From an uncultured Pelagibacteraceae bacterium (lineage in GTDB: Bacteria > Pseudomonadota > Alphaproteobacteria > Pelagibacterales > Pelagibacteraceae), in NCBI GenBank assembly GCA_902572345.1, contig CACGEW010000003.1, positions 1 to 64,000 on the forward strand: 64,000 nt of DNA. The letters are read 5' to 3'. The notes under the pieces are model-generated. The model did not search any database and was not told where the DNA came from. It saw only the letters and a program-made list of their open reading frames with translations. Shown piece after piece: positions 16,557 through 25,888 of this stretch. Every line of letters begins with the position of its first letter. Position 1 is the first letter of the stretch. A program made the translations under genes and the position numbers.

Positions 16557-17256
16557 ATTTGGATTTATCCTAGTTAAACCACAACTAGGAGAAAATATTG
16601 GTGCTTGTGCTAGATCAATGAAAAATTTCGGTTTTTCAAATCTTAATATTGTTGATCCAAAATTTAGTTTCCCTAATCACAAGGCTAAAGCAACTTCAGT
16701 TGGAGCATACGATATTATAAATAAGACAAAAGTTTTTGATAAAATTGAAAATGCATTAAACCCTTTTAATTTAGTAATATCTTTAAGTGCGAGGCGAAGA
16801 GACATAAATAAGAAACATATTTCACTCAATGATTTTTATAATATTATCAACAGAAAAAATCTTAATATTGGTTTAATGTTTGGACCAGAAGCTTCAGGAT
16901 TATCTAATAAAGATTTATCTTTTTCAAATTACATTTTACAAATTCCAACTTCACCTAAATTTAAATCATTAAATTTGTCTCACTCTTTAACTCTCATTTG
17001 TTATGAAATTTTCAAGACATTAAATAAAAAAAATATTAGTAAAAAAAGCCATAGTTTAAGAATATCATCAAAATCAAAAATTTCATCTTTAGTAAGTCAT
17101 CTAAAAAATCTTTTAGATAAAAAAGATTTTTTTGTTCCAGAAGAAAAAAAGCGATCAATGATAATAAATATAAATAATCTTATTTATAGATTAGAACCAA
17201 ACGATAAAGAATTAAGGATTTTAGCTAGTATTATAAGCACATTAAGCAAAAAATAG
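16546..17256 (+). CDS. trmJ: TrmJ-like tRNA (cytidine/uridine-2'-O)-methyltransferase
   Basis: SPOUT-superfamily RNA 2'-O-methyltransferase of 236 residues. The N-terminal VKPQLGENIGACARSMKNFGF is diagnostic of the TrmJ/LasT group, with the SAM-knot segments LMFGPEASGLSN and LQIPTSPKFKSLNLSHS. TrmJ modifies position 32 of several tRNAs. The ATG overlaps cimA by 11 bp. The Lys-rich C-terminal helical part is less conserved. Confidence 0.9.
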   Translation: MKNKFGFILVKPQLGENIGACARSMKNFGFSNLNIVDPKFSFPNHKAKATSVGAYDIINKTKVFDKIENALNPFNLVISLSARRRDINKKHISLNDFYNIINRKNLNIGLMFGPEASGLSNKDLSFSNYILQIPTSPKFKSLNLSHSLTLICYEIFKTLNKKNISKKSHSLRISSKSKISSLVSHLKNLLDKKDFFVPEEKKRSMIININNLIYRLEPNDKELRILASIISTLSKK

Positions 17257-17269
17257 CATTAAAGCTTAA

Positions 17270-17297
17270 TTGACAAATCATCAACAAAGCTTATAAA
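17270..17297 (+). promoter_or_regulatory. Promoter of rpsD
   Basis: A perfect TTGACA at 17270-17275 and TATAAA at 17292-17297 with a 16-bp spacer. The predicted start site, about 17303-17305, leaves only about 10 nt before the rpsD ATG, with no Shine-Dalgarno match, so the mRNA would have an extremely short leader. Confidence 0.75.
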
Positions 17298-17313
17298 AAC
17301 ACAATTATTTAAT

Positions 17314-17931
17314 ATGACAAAAAGACTTAAATCAAAACACAAAGTAGATCGAAGACTTAAAGCAAATATATGGGGAAGACCTAAGAGCCCATTTAATTCT
17401 AGAGCTTACCCTCCAGGACAACATGGTCAGAACAAAAAAGGTAAACCAACAGATTATGGAATTCAATTACAAGCAAAACAAAAATTAAAAGCATATTACG
17501 GAAACATTAATGAGAGACAATTTAGAAATATATATAGAAAAGCTCTATCTAAAAGAGGCGACACTACTGAAAATCTTATAGCATTGCTTGAAAGTAGATT
17601 AGATACAGTTATCTACAGAGCAAAATTTGCCCCAACGGTATTTGCTGCAAGACAAATGATAAACCACGGTCACATAAAAGTTAATAAAAAAAGAGTAAAT
17701 ATTTCAAGCTATGTAGTTAAAAGTACAGACTTAATTGAAGTAAGAGAAAAATCAAAAAAATTAACCGTCATAGATGGATCTTTGCAAAGCAAAGAAAGAG
17801 AAGTACCTGAGTATATACAATTAGATGATAAAAATAAAACTGCTAAACTTGTTAGAGTGCCAAAATTTGCAGAAGTCCCTTTTCCAGTAATTATGGAACC
17901 AAGTTTAGTAATCGAATACTATTCAAGATAA
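17314..17931 (+). CDS. rpsD: 30S ribosomal protein S4 (uS4)
   Basis: Primary 16S rRNA-binding protein and translational-accuracy factor, 205 residues, normal length. The S4 RNA-binding domain is visible in the middle ([20 protein letters not shown] and [11 protein letters not shown]), and the C-terminus VIEYYSR is typical. It stands alone, outside the alpha operon where E. coli keeps it, and has its own strong promoter at 17270. The methyltransferase gene begins at the very next base after the stop. Confidence 0.98.
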   Translation: MTKRLKSKHKVDRRLKANIWGRPKSPFNSRAYPPGQHGQNKKGKPTDYGIQLQAKQKLKAYYGNINERQFRNIYRKALSKRGDTTENLIALLESRLDTVIYRAKFAPTVFAARQMINHGHIKVNKKRVNISSYVVKSTDLIEVREKSKKLTVIDGSLQSKEREVPEYIQLDDKNKTAKLVRVPKFAEVPFPVIMEPSLVIEYYSR

Positions 17932-18675
17932 TTGAATTTCCTCAGTTTATTTAAAAGAAACTTAATCTATAAATTTAAAAAAAAAATATTAATCGATATA
18001 GACAATATTAAATTTAATACCTTGGATGAACTATTTCATCATTATGGTAGTGATAAAGCTAATGTTTTTAAATTGAACAATAATTCAGGTCATGGATTTT
18101 CTAAGTTTTATGAAAAAAATTTTGAGAAATTTAAAGATAAAAAAATTAATATTTTAGAGATCGGATCTTATGCAGGAGCATCTGCAGCTGCTTTTGTAAA
18201 ATATTTTCCTAATATAAATATTTTTTGTTTTGATATAAATATTTCTAATTTTAAATATGAATCAAAAAATATTCATGTTTTCGGTATTGATATAAATAAT
18301 GAAAAAAAAATAAATAAAATATTAGAAAATATATTATTGCAATATAATTTTGATGGGTTTGATTTAATTATTGATGATGGATCTCATAATTTGAGTGATA
18401 TTTTAAATGGATTAAAAAATTTTTTCAAATATGTAAAAAGTAATGGAATTTATATAATTGAAGATTTTAAACATCCAAATTATTATACATATAACAAAAA
18501 TATTAATCATATTTTCATTGATGAATTACTGAATAATTTACAAAATAAAAAAATCTCTACATCGAATGTATTAACAAAAAATGATCAGATTGATTTGATT
18601 AACAAAATTGAAAGAATAGAAAGCTATAAAGGTAATTTAGAAGACTCCGATATAGCTTTTATAAGTAAAAAATAA
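17932..18675 (+). CDS. Class I SAM-dependent methyltransferase, unknown substrate
   Basis: A 247-residue protein starting with TTG directly after the rpsD stop (TAATTG), with no in-frame ATG near the N-terminus. It has a SAM-binding motif I ILEIGSYAGASA (about residues 75-86), an acidic post-motif FCFDINIS, and IIDDGSHN, resembling CmcI/rhamnosyl O-methyltransferase-like enzymes that act on sugars or small molecules. The gene is even more AT-rich than its neighbours, with many Asn, Lys and Ile codons, and separates rpsD from the convergent grxD. This composition suggests recent acquisition or relaxed constraint. It is likely read from the rpsD promoter. Confidence 0.75.
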   Translation: MNFLSLFKRNLIYKFKKKILIDIDNIKFNTLDELFHHYGSDKANVFKLNNNSGHGFSKFYEKNFEKFKDKKINILEIGSYAGASAAAFVKYFPNINIFCFDINISNFKYESKNIHVFGIDINNEKKINKILENILLQYNFDGFDLIIDDGSHNLSDILNGLKNFFKYVKSNGIYIIEDFKHPNYYTYNKNINHIFIDELLNNLQNKKISTSNVLTKNDQIDLINKIERIESYKGNLEDSDIAFISKK

Positions 18676-18676
18676 T

Positions 18677-18994
18677 TTAAATAATTTTTTTGTCTTCAAA
18701 AAGCTTTTTTAATTCACCTTTTTCAAACATTTCTTTCACGATATCACATCCGCCAATAAATTCGCTTTTAACATAAAGCTGGGGAATGGTTGGCCAGTCA
18801 CTAAATTCTTTAATTCCTTGTCTTAAATTTTCGTCTTCAAGAACATTAATTCCTTTAAAATTTATATTTAAATGTTTTAAAACATTGGATACAGCCATTG
18901 AAAATCCACATTGAGGCGCATCGGGTGTTCCCTTCATAAATAAACAAACTTCATTTGTATTTATGTAATCTTCTATTTTTTTCTTAATTTCCAT
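18677..18994 (-). CDS. grxD: Monothiol glutaredoxin (Grx4/GrxD family)
   Basis: A 105-residue iron-sulfur carrier and redox sensor. The active-site block FMKGTPDAPQCGFS carries a single-cysteine CGFS motif. Downstream family motifs WPTIPQLYV and FIGGCDI bind glutathione. The gene starts at the last base of the bolA stop, so it is translated with BolA, its known physical partner in Fe-S cluster handling. It ends the purine gene run and is convergent with the methyltransferase gene (one base between stops). Confidence 0.95.
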   Translation of the reverse strand: MEIKKKIEDYINTNEVCLFMKGTPDAPQCGFSMAVSNVLKHLNINFKGINVLEDENLRQGIKEFSDWPTIPQLYVKSEFIGGCDIVKEMFEKGELKKLFEDKKII

Positions 18995-19224
18995 TATTTA
19001 ACCTCTGTTGTTATTGATAAAGCATGTAATTCATTTCCCATTTTTCCTTTTAAAGATTTATAAACAAGTTTGTGTTGCTCAATTTTACTTAAATTATTAA
19101 ACTTTGAAGATTTAATAATAGCTGAATAATGATTACTATCACCCATTAAATCTTTAATCTCGATTGATGCATCTGGGATGCTATCTATAATAAGTTTTTT
19201 TATTTCTTCAATAGGTAAAGCCAT
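18994..19224 (-). CDS. bolA: BolA-family protein
   Basis: A 76-residue protein of the BolA/IbaG family, with the conserved H-containing core (SNHYSAIIKSSKF), the LSKIEQHKLVYKSLKGKM segment, and LHALSITT at the C-terminus. BolA proteins bind monothiol glutaredoxins and a shared [2Fe-2S] cluster, and grxD follows with a one-base overlap. It begins at the end of purL (1-bp overlap). Confidence 0.93.
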   Translation of the reverse strand: MALPIEEIKKLIIDSIPDASIEIKDLMGDSNHYSAIIKSSKFNNLSKIEQHKLVYKSLKGKMGNELHALSITTEVK

Positions 19225-21404
19225 TAGTAATTATTATACCATTCGTTGTTGATTTTAAATAAACTTTTGGTGCTAATTTTTAGCTCACCCTCAATTTCAA
19301 AAAATTCTTTCTGTGTATGTCCAATATTTTCATAATATGTATCATTATCTTTTAAAATTTTTTCTACTTTTGATAAATTGTGTGCTTCAATTTCTACAAT
19401 GTATCTAGCTTGATCTTCACCAAAAAAATATCTAAATAGGTTAGTCAGTTTTTTTGGTTTTTGTATTTTAGCACCATAATCTGAGTTTAAGGCCATTTCA
19501 GATAATGCTGTAATTAATCCACCATTTGAAATATCATGAGATGATAAAACAAGATTTTCTTCAATTAATTTCAGCAAACTCTCACCATTGTTTTTTTCGT
19601 TTAATAGATTTATCTCTGGAGGCATACCGATATCAATTGAATAATTTTCTTTTAAAAAACAGCTTTGCTCAAGATGACCGAAAGTTTTTCCTATTAAAAT
19701 TAGTTTATTATTTTGACCTTTAAAATGGTGATTAAGAGGTTGAGATAATTTTTTTATTAAACCCACACCTCCAATAACTGGGGTTGGGTAGATATTTTTT
19801 TTATTAGTTCCATTATAAAATGACACATTACCTGAAACCACAGGATAATTTAGAAATTCACAAGCCTCTTTTATTCCTTGTAAACATTCTGCAAACTCTC
19901 CCATTATTTCATTATTTTCTGGATTACCAAAGTTTAAACAATTAGTTATCGCTAGAGGTTTGGCTCCGACTGTAATTAAGTTTCTCCAATTTTCACAAAC
20001 AATCTGTTTGCCTCCAGTTGTCGGATGTGATTTGCAATAATTTGCTGATGAATCAACTGAAACAGCAATGGCTTTATCTTTATTATGAATTCTTATAATT
20101 GCTGCATCTGCACCAGATTTTTGAATTGTGTCACACATAACACTCTGATCATATTGATTAGTGATCCAATTTTTATTTGAGTGATTTGGACTTGAAAGAA
20201 TTTTTATTAAAGCATCTTCAATTTTAATCTTTTTCAGATCCTTTAAGTCAATTTTTTTATTCGATTTTTTTTTTTTAGACCATTTTCTATTATACAAAGG
20301 CGCCTTAGAGGCTAGAGCTTCTATCGGTATCTCTCCTTCAATCTTGTTATTATATTTTAATGTAAGATTGTTTGTATCAGTAGTTTTTCCAATTACAACA
20401 AAATCTAAATCCCATTTATCAAATATTTTTTTTGCATCTTGTTCTTTACCATCCTCTAGTATTATTAGCATTCTTTCTTGACTCTCTGATAACATCATTT
20501 CATAAGGTGTCATATTTTCTTCTCTACAAGGAACTCTATTTAATTCAAGCTCAATACCCAGTTCTCCCTTTGAAGCCATTTCAACACTAGAGGATGTTAA
20601 ACCTGCTGCACCCATATCTTGAATTGAAATAATTGAATTGTCTTTCATCAATTCAAGACATGCTTCCATAAGAAGCTTTTCAGTGAAAGGATCTCCAACC
20701 TGAACAGTTGGTTTTTTTTCTTCTGAATTTTCATCAAATTCAGCTGAAGCCATGGAGGCTCCATGGATACCATCTCTACCAGTTTTAGAACCCACATAAA
20801 CAACAGATTTATTTATACCTTTTGCTTTTGAATAAAAAATTTTATCTTTCTTTGCATGCCCAACAGCCATAGCATTTACTAAAATATTTTCATTGTATGT
20901 TTCGTTAAACTTTGTTTCTCCTGCTACTGTTGGTATTCCTATACAATTACCATAACCACCAATTCCAGAAACAACTCCATTAAGTAAGCTTTTTGTTTTT
21001 TTATGATTTGGCGAACCAAAATGAATGGAATTTAATAAAGCTATTGGTCGAGCGCCCATTGTAAAAACATCTCTAAGTATTCCTCCAACCCCAGTAGCAG
21101 CACCCTGATAAGGCTCAATGTAAGATGGATGGTTATGACTCTCAATTTTAAAAATGATCGCATCATTATCACCAATATCGATAACACCAGCATTTTCACC
21201 TGGCCCTTGAATTACTTGTTTGCCAGTAGTAGGTAATTTTTTAAGATGAATTCTAGAAGATTTATATGAGCAATGTTCATTCCACATTGCTGAAAAAATA
21301 CCAAGCTCTAATAAATTAGGCTCCCTTTTCAGTAATTTTTTAATTTCGTTGTATTCATCAAATTTTAATCCATGTTTTTCAATTAATTGATTTGTAATTT
21401 TCAT
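19224..21404 (-). CDS. purL: Phosphoribosylformylglycinamidine synthase, large subunit PurL
   Basis: Fourth step of purine synthesis: ATP-dependent amidation of FGAR. At 726 residues it is the small-PurL type that needs separate PurS and PurQ, both encoded just upstream. Visible landmarks are [12 protein letters not shown] near the N-terminus, [34 protein letters not shown], and a later [10 protein letters not shown]. It overlaps bolA by one base and lies 1 bp after purQ. Confidence 0.97.
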   Translation of the reverse strand: MKITNQLIEKHGLKFDEYNEIKKLLKREPNLLELGIFSAMWNEHCSYKSSRIHLKKLPTTGKQVIQGPGENAGVIDIGDNDAIIFKIESHNHPSYIEPYQGAATGVGGILRDVFTMGARPIALLNSIHFGSPNHKKTKSLLNGVVSGIGGYGNCIGIPTVAGETKFNETYNENILVNAMAVGHAKKDKIFYSKAKGINKSVVYVGSKTGRDGIHGASMASAEFDENSEEKKPTVQVGDPFTEKLLMEACLELMKDNSIISIQDMGAAGLTSSSVEMASKGELGIELELNRVPCREENMTPYEMMLSESQERMLIILEDGKEQDAKKIFDKWDLDFVVIGKTTDTNNLTLKYNNKIEGEIPIEALASKAPLYNRKWSKKKKSNKKIDLKDLKKIKIEDALIKILSSPNHSNKNWITNQYDQSVMCDTIQKSGADAAIIRIHNKDKAIAVSVDSSANYCKSHPTTGGKQIVCENWRNLITVGAKPLAITNCLNFGNPENNEIMGEFAECLQGIKEACEFLNYPVVSGNVSFYNGTNKKNIYPTPVIGGVGLIKKLSQPLNHHFKGQNNKLILIGKTFGHLEQSCFLKENYSIDIGMPPEINLLNEKNNGESLLKLIEENLVLSSHDISNGGLITALSEMALNSDYGAKIQKPKKLTNLFRYFFGEDQARYIVEIEAHNLSKVEKILKDNDTYYENIGHTQKEFFEIEGELKISTKSLFKINNEWYNNY

Positions 21405-21405
21405 T

Positions 21406-22083
21406 TTAACTCAGCAAACTAGAAAATAAATTTACTCCATCTTTATTTGAAATAATTTCATCTATCATTCGCTCTGGATGAGGCATCATTCCTAAAATAT
21501 TCTTATTTGAATTTAAAATACCAGCAATATTTTCCAATGATCCGTTAGGATTTGAATTCTCATTTATATCTCCTTTTTCATCACAGTATTTAAAGGCAAT
21601 TAAATTCTCCTTTTTTAATTCTTCCAAGTGTTTAGAGTCGGTAAAGAAATTCCCCTCATTGTGGGCAATATTAATATTTAATATTTGGCCTTTTTTATAT
21701 TTTTTTGAGAATTTTGTATTATTATTTATTACTTTTATATGAACATCTTTGTTAATAAATTTTAAATTTTTATTTCTTAATAAAGTTCCTTTTAAAAGTC
21801 CTGTTTCAGTTAAAATTTGAAAACCATTACAAATGCCTAAAATTAAACAACCTGAACTAGCTGCTTTAATAACTTCATCTATAATTAGAGATTTTCCTGC
21901 TATTGCACCAGATCTTAAATAATCTCCATAAGAAAATCCACCTGGGATAACTATTAAATCTGATTTTGGTAATCTAGTTTCTTTATGCCATACCATTTTA
22001 TTTTTAAATTGCATTTTTTCTAGCGCAACCGCAACATCTCTATCGCAATTTGAGCCAGGAAAAACAATTACTGATGATTTCAT
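21406..22083 (-). CDS. purQ: Phosphoribosylformylglycinamidine synthase, glutaminase subunit PurQ
   Basis: Class I glutamine amidotransferase supplying ammonia to PurL, 225 residues. The N-terminus has [10 protein letters not shown], the oxyanion-hole region is [16 protein letters not shown], the nucleophile is in LGICNGFQ and the catalytic HPE in MMPHPERM. The start overlaps purS by 4 bp (ATGA). Confidence 0.97.
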   Translation of the reverse strand: MKSSVIVFPGSNCDRDVAVALEKMQFKNKMVWHKETRLPKSDLIVIPGGFSYGDYLRSGAIAGKSLIIDEVIKAASSGCLILGICNGFQILTETGLLKGTLLRNKNLKFINKDVHIKVINNNTKFSKKYKKGQILNINIAHNEGNFFTDSKHLEELKKENLIAFKYCDEKGDINENSNPNGSLENIAGILNSNKNILGMMPHPERMIDEIISNKDGVNLFSSLLS

Positions 22084-22322
22084 AAAATTTTATTAATTTT
22101 ATAATCTTCAATTATAAGATTTACTAAAAGTTTTTTACACATATCATCAACTTTCTTTTCAGCTTCCGTAATGTTGTTCTCATTAACTTCGATTTCAAAA
22201 TGTTTACCTTGTCTGATACTTTTTAAGTCCGTCATACCCATATTTTTTAAAGTGTTTTCTACAACTTTACCTTGTGGATCTAGAACATCTTTTTTAAGAG
22301 TTACTGTAACTGAGAATTTCAA
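22080..22322 (-). CDS. purS: Phosphoribosylformylglycinamidine synthase subunit PurS
   Basis: An 80-residue accessory subunit that joins PurL and PurQ in the FGAR amidotransferase complex. The sequence has the PurS pattern VTLKKDVLDPQGKVVENTL followed by IRQGKHFEIEV. It is located between purC and purQ, as in many alphaproteobacteria. It begins one base after the purC stop. Confidence 0.95.
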   Translation of the reverse strand: MKFSVTVTLKKDVLDPQGKVVENTLKNMGMTDLKSIRQGKHFEIEVNENNITEAEKKVDDMCKKLLVNLIIEDYKINKIL

Positions 22323-22323
22323 T

Positions 22324-23115
22324 TTATTTTTTTTTAAATTTTATTGGAATCGTTTTGCCAAAATTAACTTCACTTATATTAGTTTCTTCTGGCATAATAC
22401 CTAGTCTTCTTGCTACTTCTTGGTAACCTTGGATAATATTTCCTAAATCTTTTCTAAATCTATCTTTATCTAATTTTTTTTCAGTTTTAGAGTCCCATAG
22501 ACGGCATGTATCAGGACTTATCTCATCAGCTAAAAGTATTTCTTTTTCCTCTGTATCTTTATTCCAAGCTTTGCCATATTCAATTTTAAAATCTACAAGT
22601 TTTATACCTATTCCTCTGAACATACCTACTAATAAATCATTAATTCTAAGTGTCATTTTATCAATTGTATTTATTTCTTTTTCAGTTGCCCAGCCAAAAG
22701 AAAAGATATGTTCTTTTGATATTATTGGATCGTTTAATTCATCTTTTTTAAAACAATATTCTAAAAGAGGGCGTTCCAGAACTGTTCCTTCCGGTATGCC
22801 AAGTCTTTTTGTTAAAGATCCTGTTGCAATATTTCTTACTATAAATTCTATTGGAAAAATTTCAGCTTTTCTAATCAGCTGCTCTCTCATATTTAGTCTT
22901 TTAACAAAGTGATTTTTTATTCCACATTGGGTAAGATTATTGAGAATATACTCTGAAATTCTATTATTAAGAACACCCTTTCCTTCAACACTAGCTTTTT
23001 TTAAATTATTAAAAGCAGTAGCATCATCTTTAAAATGTTGGATAATTAAATCTTTATCCTTTGTTTCATAAAGAATTTTAGCTTTACCTTCGTACAATTT
23101 TTGACCTTTATTCAT
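22324..23115 (-). CDS. purC: SAICAR synthetase PurC
   Basis: Phosphoribosylaminoimidazole-succinocarboxamide synthase, 263 residues. The N-terminal KLYEGKAKILYET is the family opening, followed by FVRNIATGSLTKRLG and LVDFKIEYG, and the C-terminal DEISPDTCRLWD. It catalyses ATP-dependent addition of aspartate to CAIR. It is 4 bp downstream of purB, which catalyses the next reaction. Confidence 0.97.
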   Translation of the reverse strand: MNKGQKLYEGKAKILYETKDKDLIIQHFKDDATAFNNLKKASVEGKGVLNNRISEYILNNLTQCGIKNHFVKRLNMREQLIRKAEIFPIEFIVRNIATGSLTKRLGIPEGTVLERPLLEYCFKKDELNDPIISKEHIFSFGWATEKEINTIDKMTLRINDLLVGMFRGIGIKLVDFKIEYGKAWNKDTEEKEILLADEISPDTCRLWDSKTEKKLDKDRFRKDLGNIIQGYQEVARRLGIMPEETNISEVNFGKTIPIKFKKK

Positions 23116-23119
23116 TTGA

Positions 23120-24415
23120 TTATTTTTTTAGACTTCTTTTAAAAATTATATCAATTTTTTTTGTATGGTAACTAAAATCAAAGAGTTTTTTAAGTTTATT
23201 AACAGGTATTTTGTTTGTAATTTTTTTATCAGAAACAATTTTATTGTAAAACGAAGAATTTTCTTTCCAAGCTTGCATGGCGTTTTTTTGAACAATTTTG
23301 TAAGACTCTTCTCTTGTAAAACCTACATTAGTTAATTCTAATAGAACTCTTTGAGAAAAAAAAATGCCATTAGTTATATTTAAATTCTTTTTCATATTTT
23401 GAGGATAAACATTTAAATTTTTTACAACGTTGCTTAATCTATGAAGTGCAAAATCTAAAGCTATAGTTGCGTCAGGTCCAATATTTCGCTCGACAGCTGA
23501 ATGGGAAATATCTCTTTCATGCCACAAAGCAACATTTTCTAAAGCAGGCACAACACTTGATCTAATTAATCTTGCTAAACCAGTTAAATTTTCACTTAAA
23601 ATTGGATTCTTTTTATGAGGCATAGCCGAAGATCCCTTTTGTTTTTTACCAAAAAATTCTTCAACTTCTAAAACTTCTGTTCTTTGAAGATGTCTAATTT
23701 CAATTGCAAATCTTTCTATTGAGCTTGCTATAATTCCTAAAGTTGAAAAAAACTGAGCATGTCTATCTCTAGGAATTACTTGTGTTGAAACTGGTTCAAT
23801 ATTGAGTTTTAATTTTTTGGCAACATAACTTTCTACCCTTGGATCAATGTTAGCAAAAGTTCCAACAGCACCAGAAATTGCGCAAGTAGATATTTCTTTG
23901 ATAGAATTTTCTAAACGTTTTTTATTTCTCAGAAATTCTTGGTAAAAAGAAACCATCTTTAATCCAAATGTTATTGGTTCAGCATGTATTCCATGACTTC
24001 TCCCTATACACAAAGTATATTTATGTTTGACAGCCTGGCTTTTAATTGATTGTAACAATCTATTAATGTCGTCTATTAAAATTTCACCAGATTGTTTTAA
24101 TTGAAGATTAAAACATGTATCTAAAACATCTGAAGACGTCATACCCTTATGTAAGTACCTTGCTTCTGCCCCAGCTTTTTCAGTAATGGAAGTTAAAAAA
24201 GCGATGATGTCATGTTTTACCTTCTCCTCAATTTGTAAAATTCTTTTTGGATTAATCTTAGCTTTCGATCTAACTTTCTTAGTTACACCTTTAGGAATAA
24301 TTCTTAATTTTTCCATTGCCTCTGCTGCAGCTAATTCAATTTCAAGCCACAAAGAATATCGGTTATAATCAGCCCAAATATTTTTAATTTCTTTTCTAGA
24401 ATATCTTTCAATCAT
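23120..24415 (-). CDS. purB: Adenylosuccinate lyase PurB
   Basis: Fumarase/aspartase-family lyase acting twice in purine synthesis, on SAICAR and adenylosuccinate. The 431-residue protein starts MIERYSRKEI, contains LHKGMTSSDVLDT, GRSHGIHAEP (catalytic His) and the family signature GSSAMPHKKNPILSE. Five bases separate it from map and four from purC, all on one strand. Confidence 0.97.
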   Translation of the reverse strand: MIERYSRKEIKNIWADYNRYSLWLEIELAAAEAMEKLRIIPKGVTKKVRSKAKINPKRILQIEEKVKHDIIAFLTSITEKAGAEARYLHKGMTSSDVLDTCFNLQLKQSGEILIDDINRLLQSIKSQAVKHKYTLCIGRSHGIHAEPITFGLKMVSFYQEFLRNKKRLENSIKEISTCAISGAVGTFANIDPRVESYVAKKLKLNIEPVSTQVIPRDRHAQFFSTLGIIASSIERFAIEIRHLQRTEVLEVEEFFGKKQKGSSAMPHKKNPILSENLTGLARLIRSSVVPALENVALWHERDISHSAVERNIGPDATIALDFALHRLSNVVKNLNVYPQNMKKNLNITNGIFFSQRVLLELTNVGFTREESYKIVQKNAMQAWKENSSFYNKIVSDKKITNKIPVNKLKKLFDFSYHTKKIDIIFKRSLKK

Positions 24416-24420
24416 TAAAT

Positions 24421-25176
24421 TTAATCAATTTTGTTTGATTGGGTAAAAATTTCATATCCATCTTTAGTTACACCAATTGTATGTTCAAATTGTGCAGATA
24501 ATGATTTATCTTTTGTGACAGCTGTCCAACCATCATTTAAAATTTTTGTCTCATAATTACCAAGGTTTATCATTGGTTCAATTGTAAAAATCATCCCTGT
24601 TTTTATTTTTTCTCCTGTTCCTTTTTCTCCGTAATGTAAAACGTTTGGTTCTTTATGAAATGTTCGACCTATTCCGTGTCCACAAAAATCTTGAACAACT
24701 GAAAATCCTTGAGCTTCTACATGCGATTGAATTGTTGAACCAATATCACCTAAATGGACTCCATCTTTTACGATACTAATCGCTTTCATCATTGACTCAT
24801 AAGTTGCATTAATTAATTTTTCAGCTTTAATAGATATTTCTCCAATTTTAAACATTCTACTTGTATCTCCATGCCAACCTTCTTTAAAAGCAGTGACATC
24901 AACGTTAACAATGTCACCTTCTTTTAAGATTTTATCCGATGGTATTCCGTGACAAACAACATGATTTGTTGAAGTACAACAAGATTTTGGAAAACCTCTA
25001 TAAAATAACGGAGCTGAGTAAGCTTTGTGGTCATTAATAAATTCATAACAAATTTTATCAATTTCATTTGTCGATATACCTGGTTTTAAAATTTTACTCA
25101 CCTCGTCTAAGGCACCTGATGCTATAGAGCCAGCTATTTTAGTTTTTTCAAATGCTTCTTTAAAATTTTCACTCAT
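24421..25176 (-). CDS. map: Type I methionine aminopeptidase
   Basis: Removes N-terminal methionine from nascent proteins. The 251-residue protein has the pita-bread fold landmarks VVCHGIP, NVDVTAFKEGWHGDTSRMF (metal-binding Asp residues), GHGIGRTFHKEP (His ligand) and FTIEPMI (Glu ligand). It overlaps sfsA by one base and heads into purB, an unusual place for a housekeeping peptidase gene but consistent with a single long transcript. Confidence 0.97.
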   Translation of the reverse strand: MSENFKEAFEKTKIAGSIASGALDEVSKILKPGISTNEIDKICYEFINDHKAYSAPLFYRGFPKSCCTSTNHVVCHGIPSDKILKEGDIVNVDVTAFKEGWHGDTSRMFKIGEISIKAEKLINATYESMMKAISIVKDGVHLGDIGSTIQSHVEAQGFSVVQDFCGHGIGRTFHKEPNVLHYGEKGTGEKIKTGMIFTIEPMINLGNYETKILNDGWTAVTKDKSLSAQFEHTIGVTKDGYEIFTQSNKID

Positions 25177-25871
25177 TAAATTTTTAATTTTATTTTATTA
25201 TTGAGTTTTATTCCTTTTGAGGAAAATTTACAATCATAGCAAAGTATTTTTAGTTTGTTTTTAACAGCTTTGCTTAATGCGATAGCGTAATTAGGATCTA
25301 TATCTTTTGCAATTGAAAATGATTTGCAGTCATCTCTTTGAATTAAGTAAAGAATAAAAATTTTATAACCTTTTTTACTTGCTTTTAAGAGCTCGTTTAT
25401 ATGTTTAAGACCTCTAATTGTTATTGCATCTGGAAATTCAGCAAGACTTTTTTTTCTAGAGAGAGTTACATTTTTTACTTCAACAAAAGCCTTATTACTT
25501 TTATCTGTTATTAGAAAATCAAATCTTGTATTTAATCCAAATTTTGTCTCAGGTTTTATCTCTGAAATATTATCAAATTCTTTAATTAGGTTATTTTGAA
25601 GAGCATGATGTACTATTTTATTTGTTGAATGTGTATTTACTCCAACTTTTGTGTAATTATCTTCAATTATTTCTAAAGTATATTTTAATTTACGATTTGG
25701 ATTATTGGATTTACTAATCCATACTTTGTTTCCTTTTTTCAACAGCCCATACATCGAACCAGTATTAGGACAATGTGCTGTTATAATCTTATTATTTATT
25801 TTTATATCTACAAAAAAACGTTTATATCTTTTTATAAATAGTCCTGATATTAATTTGTTTTCAAAATTCAT
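25176..25871 (-). CDS. sfsA: SfsA family protein (DNA/RNA nuclease SfsA-like)
   Basis: A 231-residue SfsA homologue with an N-terminal OB-like part (FIKRYKRFFVDI, HCPNTGSMYGLL) and a C-terminal nuclease-like core (TRFDFLI, FVEVKNVTL, FPDAITIRGLKHI). SfsA was first described as affecting sugar-fermentation gene expression; a restriction-nuclease-like fold is known for the family. Role here is unclear. It heads the sfsA-map-pur-bolA-grxD run; only 17 bp separate its start from the divergent cinA-like gene. Confidence 0.9.
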   Translation of the reverse strand: MNFENKLISGLFIKRYKRFFVDIKINNKIITAHCPNTGSMYGLLKKGNKVWISKSNNPNRKLKYTLEIIEDNYTKVGVNTHSTNKIVHHALQNNLIKEFDNISEIKPETKFGLNTRFDFLITDKSNKAFVEVKNVTLSRKKSLAEFPDAITIRGLKHINELLKASKKGYKIFILYLIQRDDCKSFSIAKDIDPNYAIALSKAVKNKLKILCYDCKFSSKGIKLNNKIKLKI

Positions 25872-25888
25872 ATATATTTATAACTATT

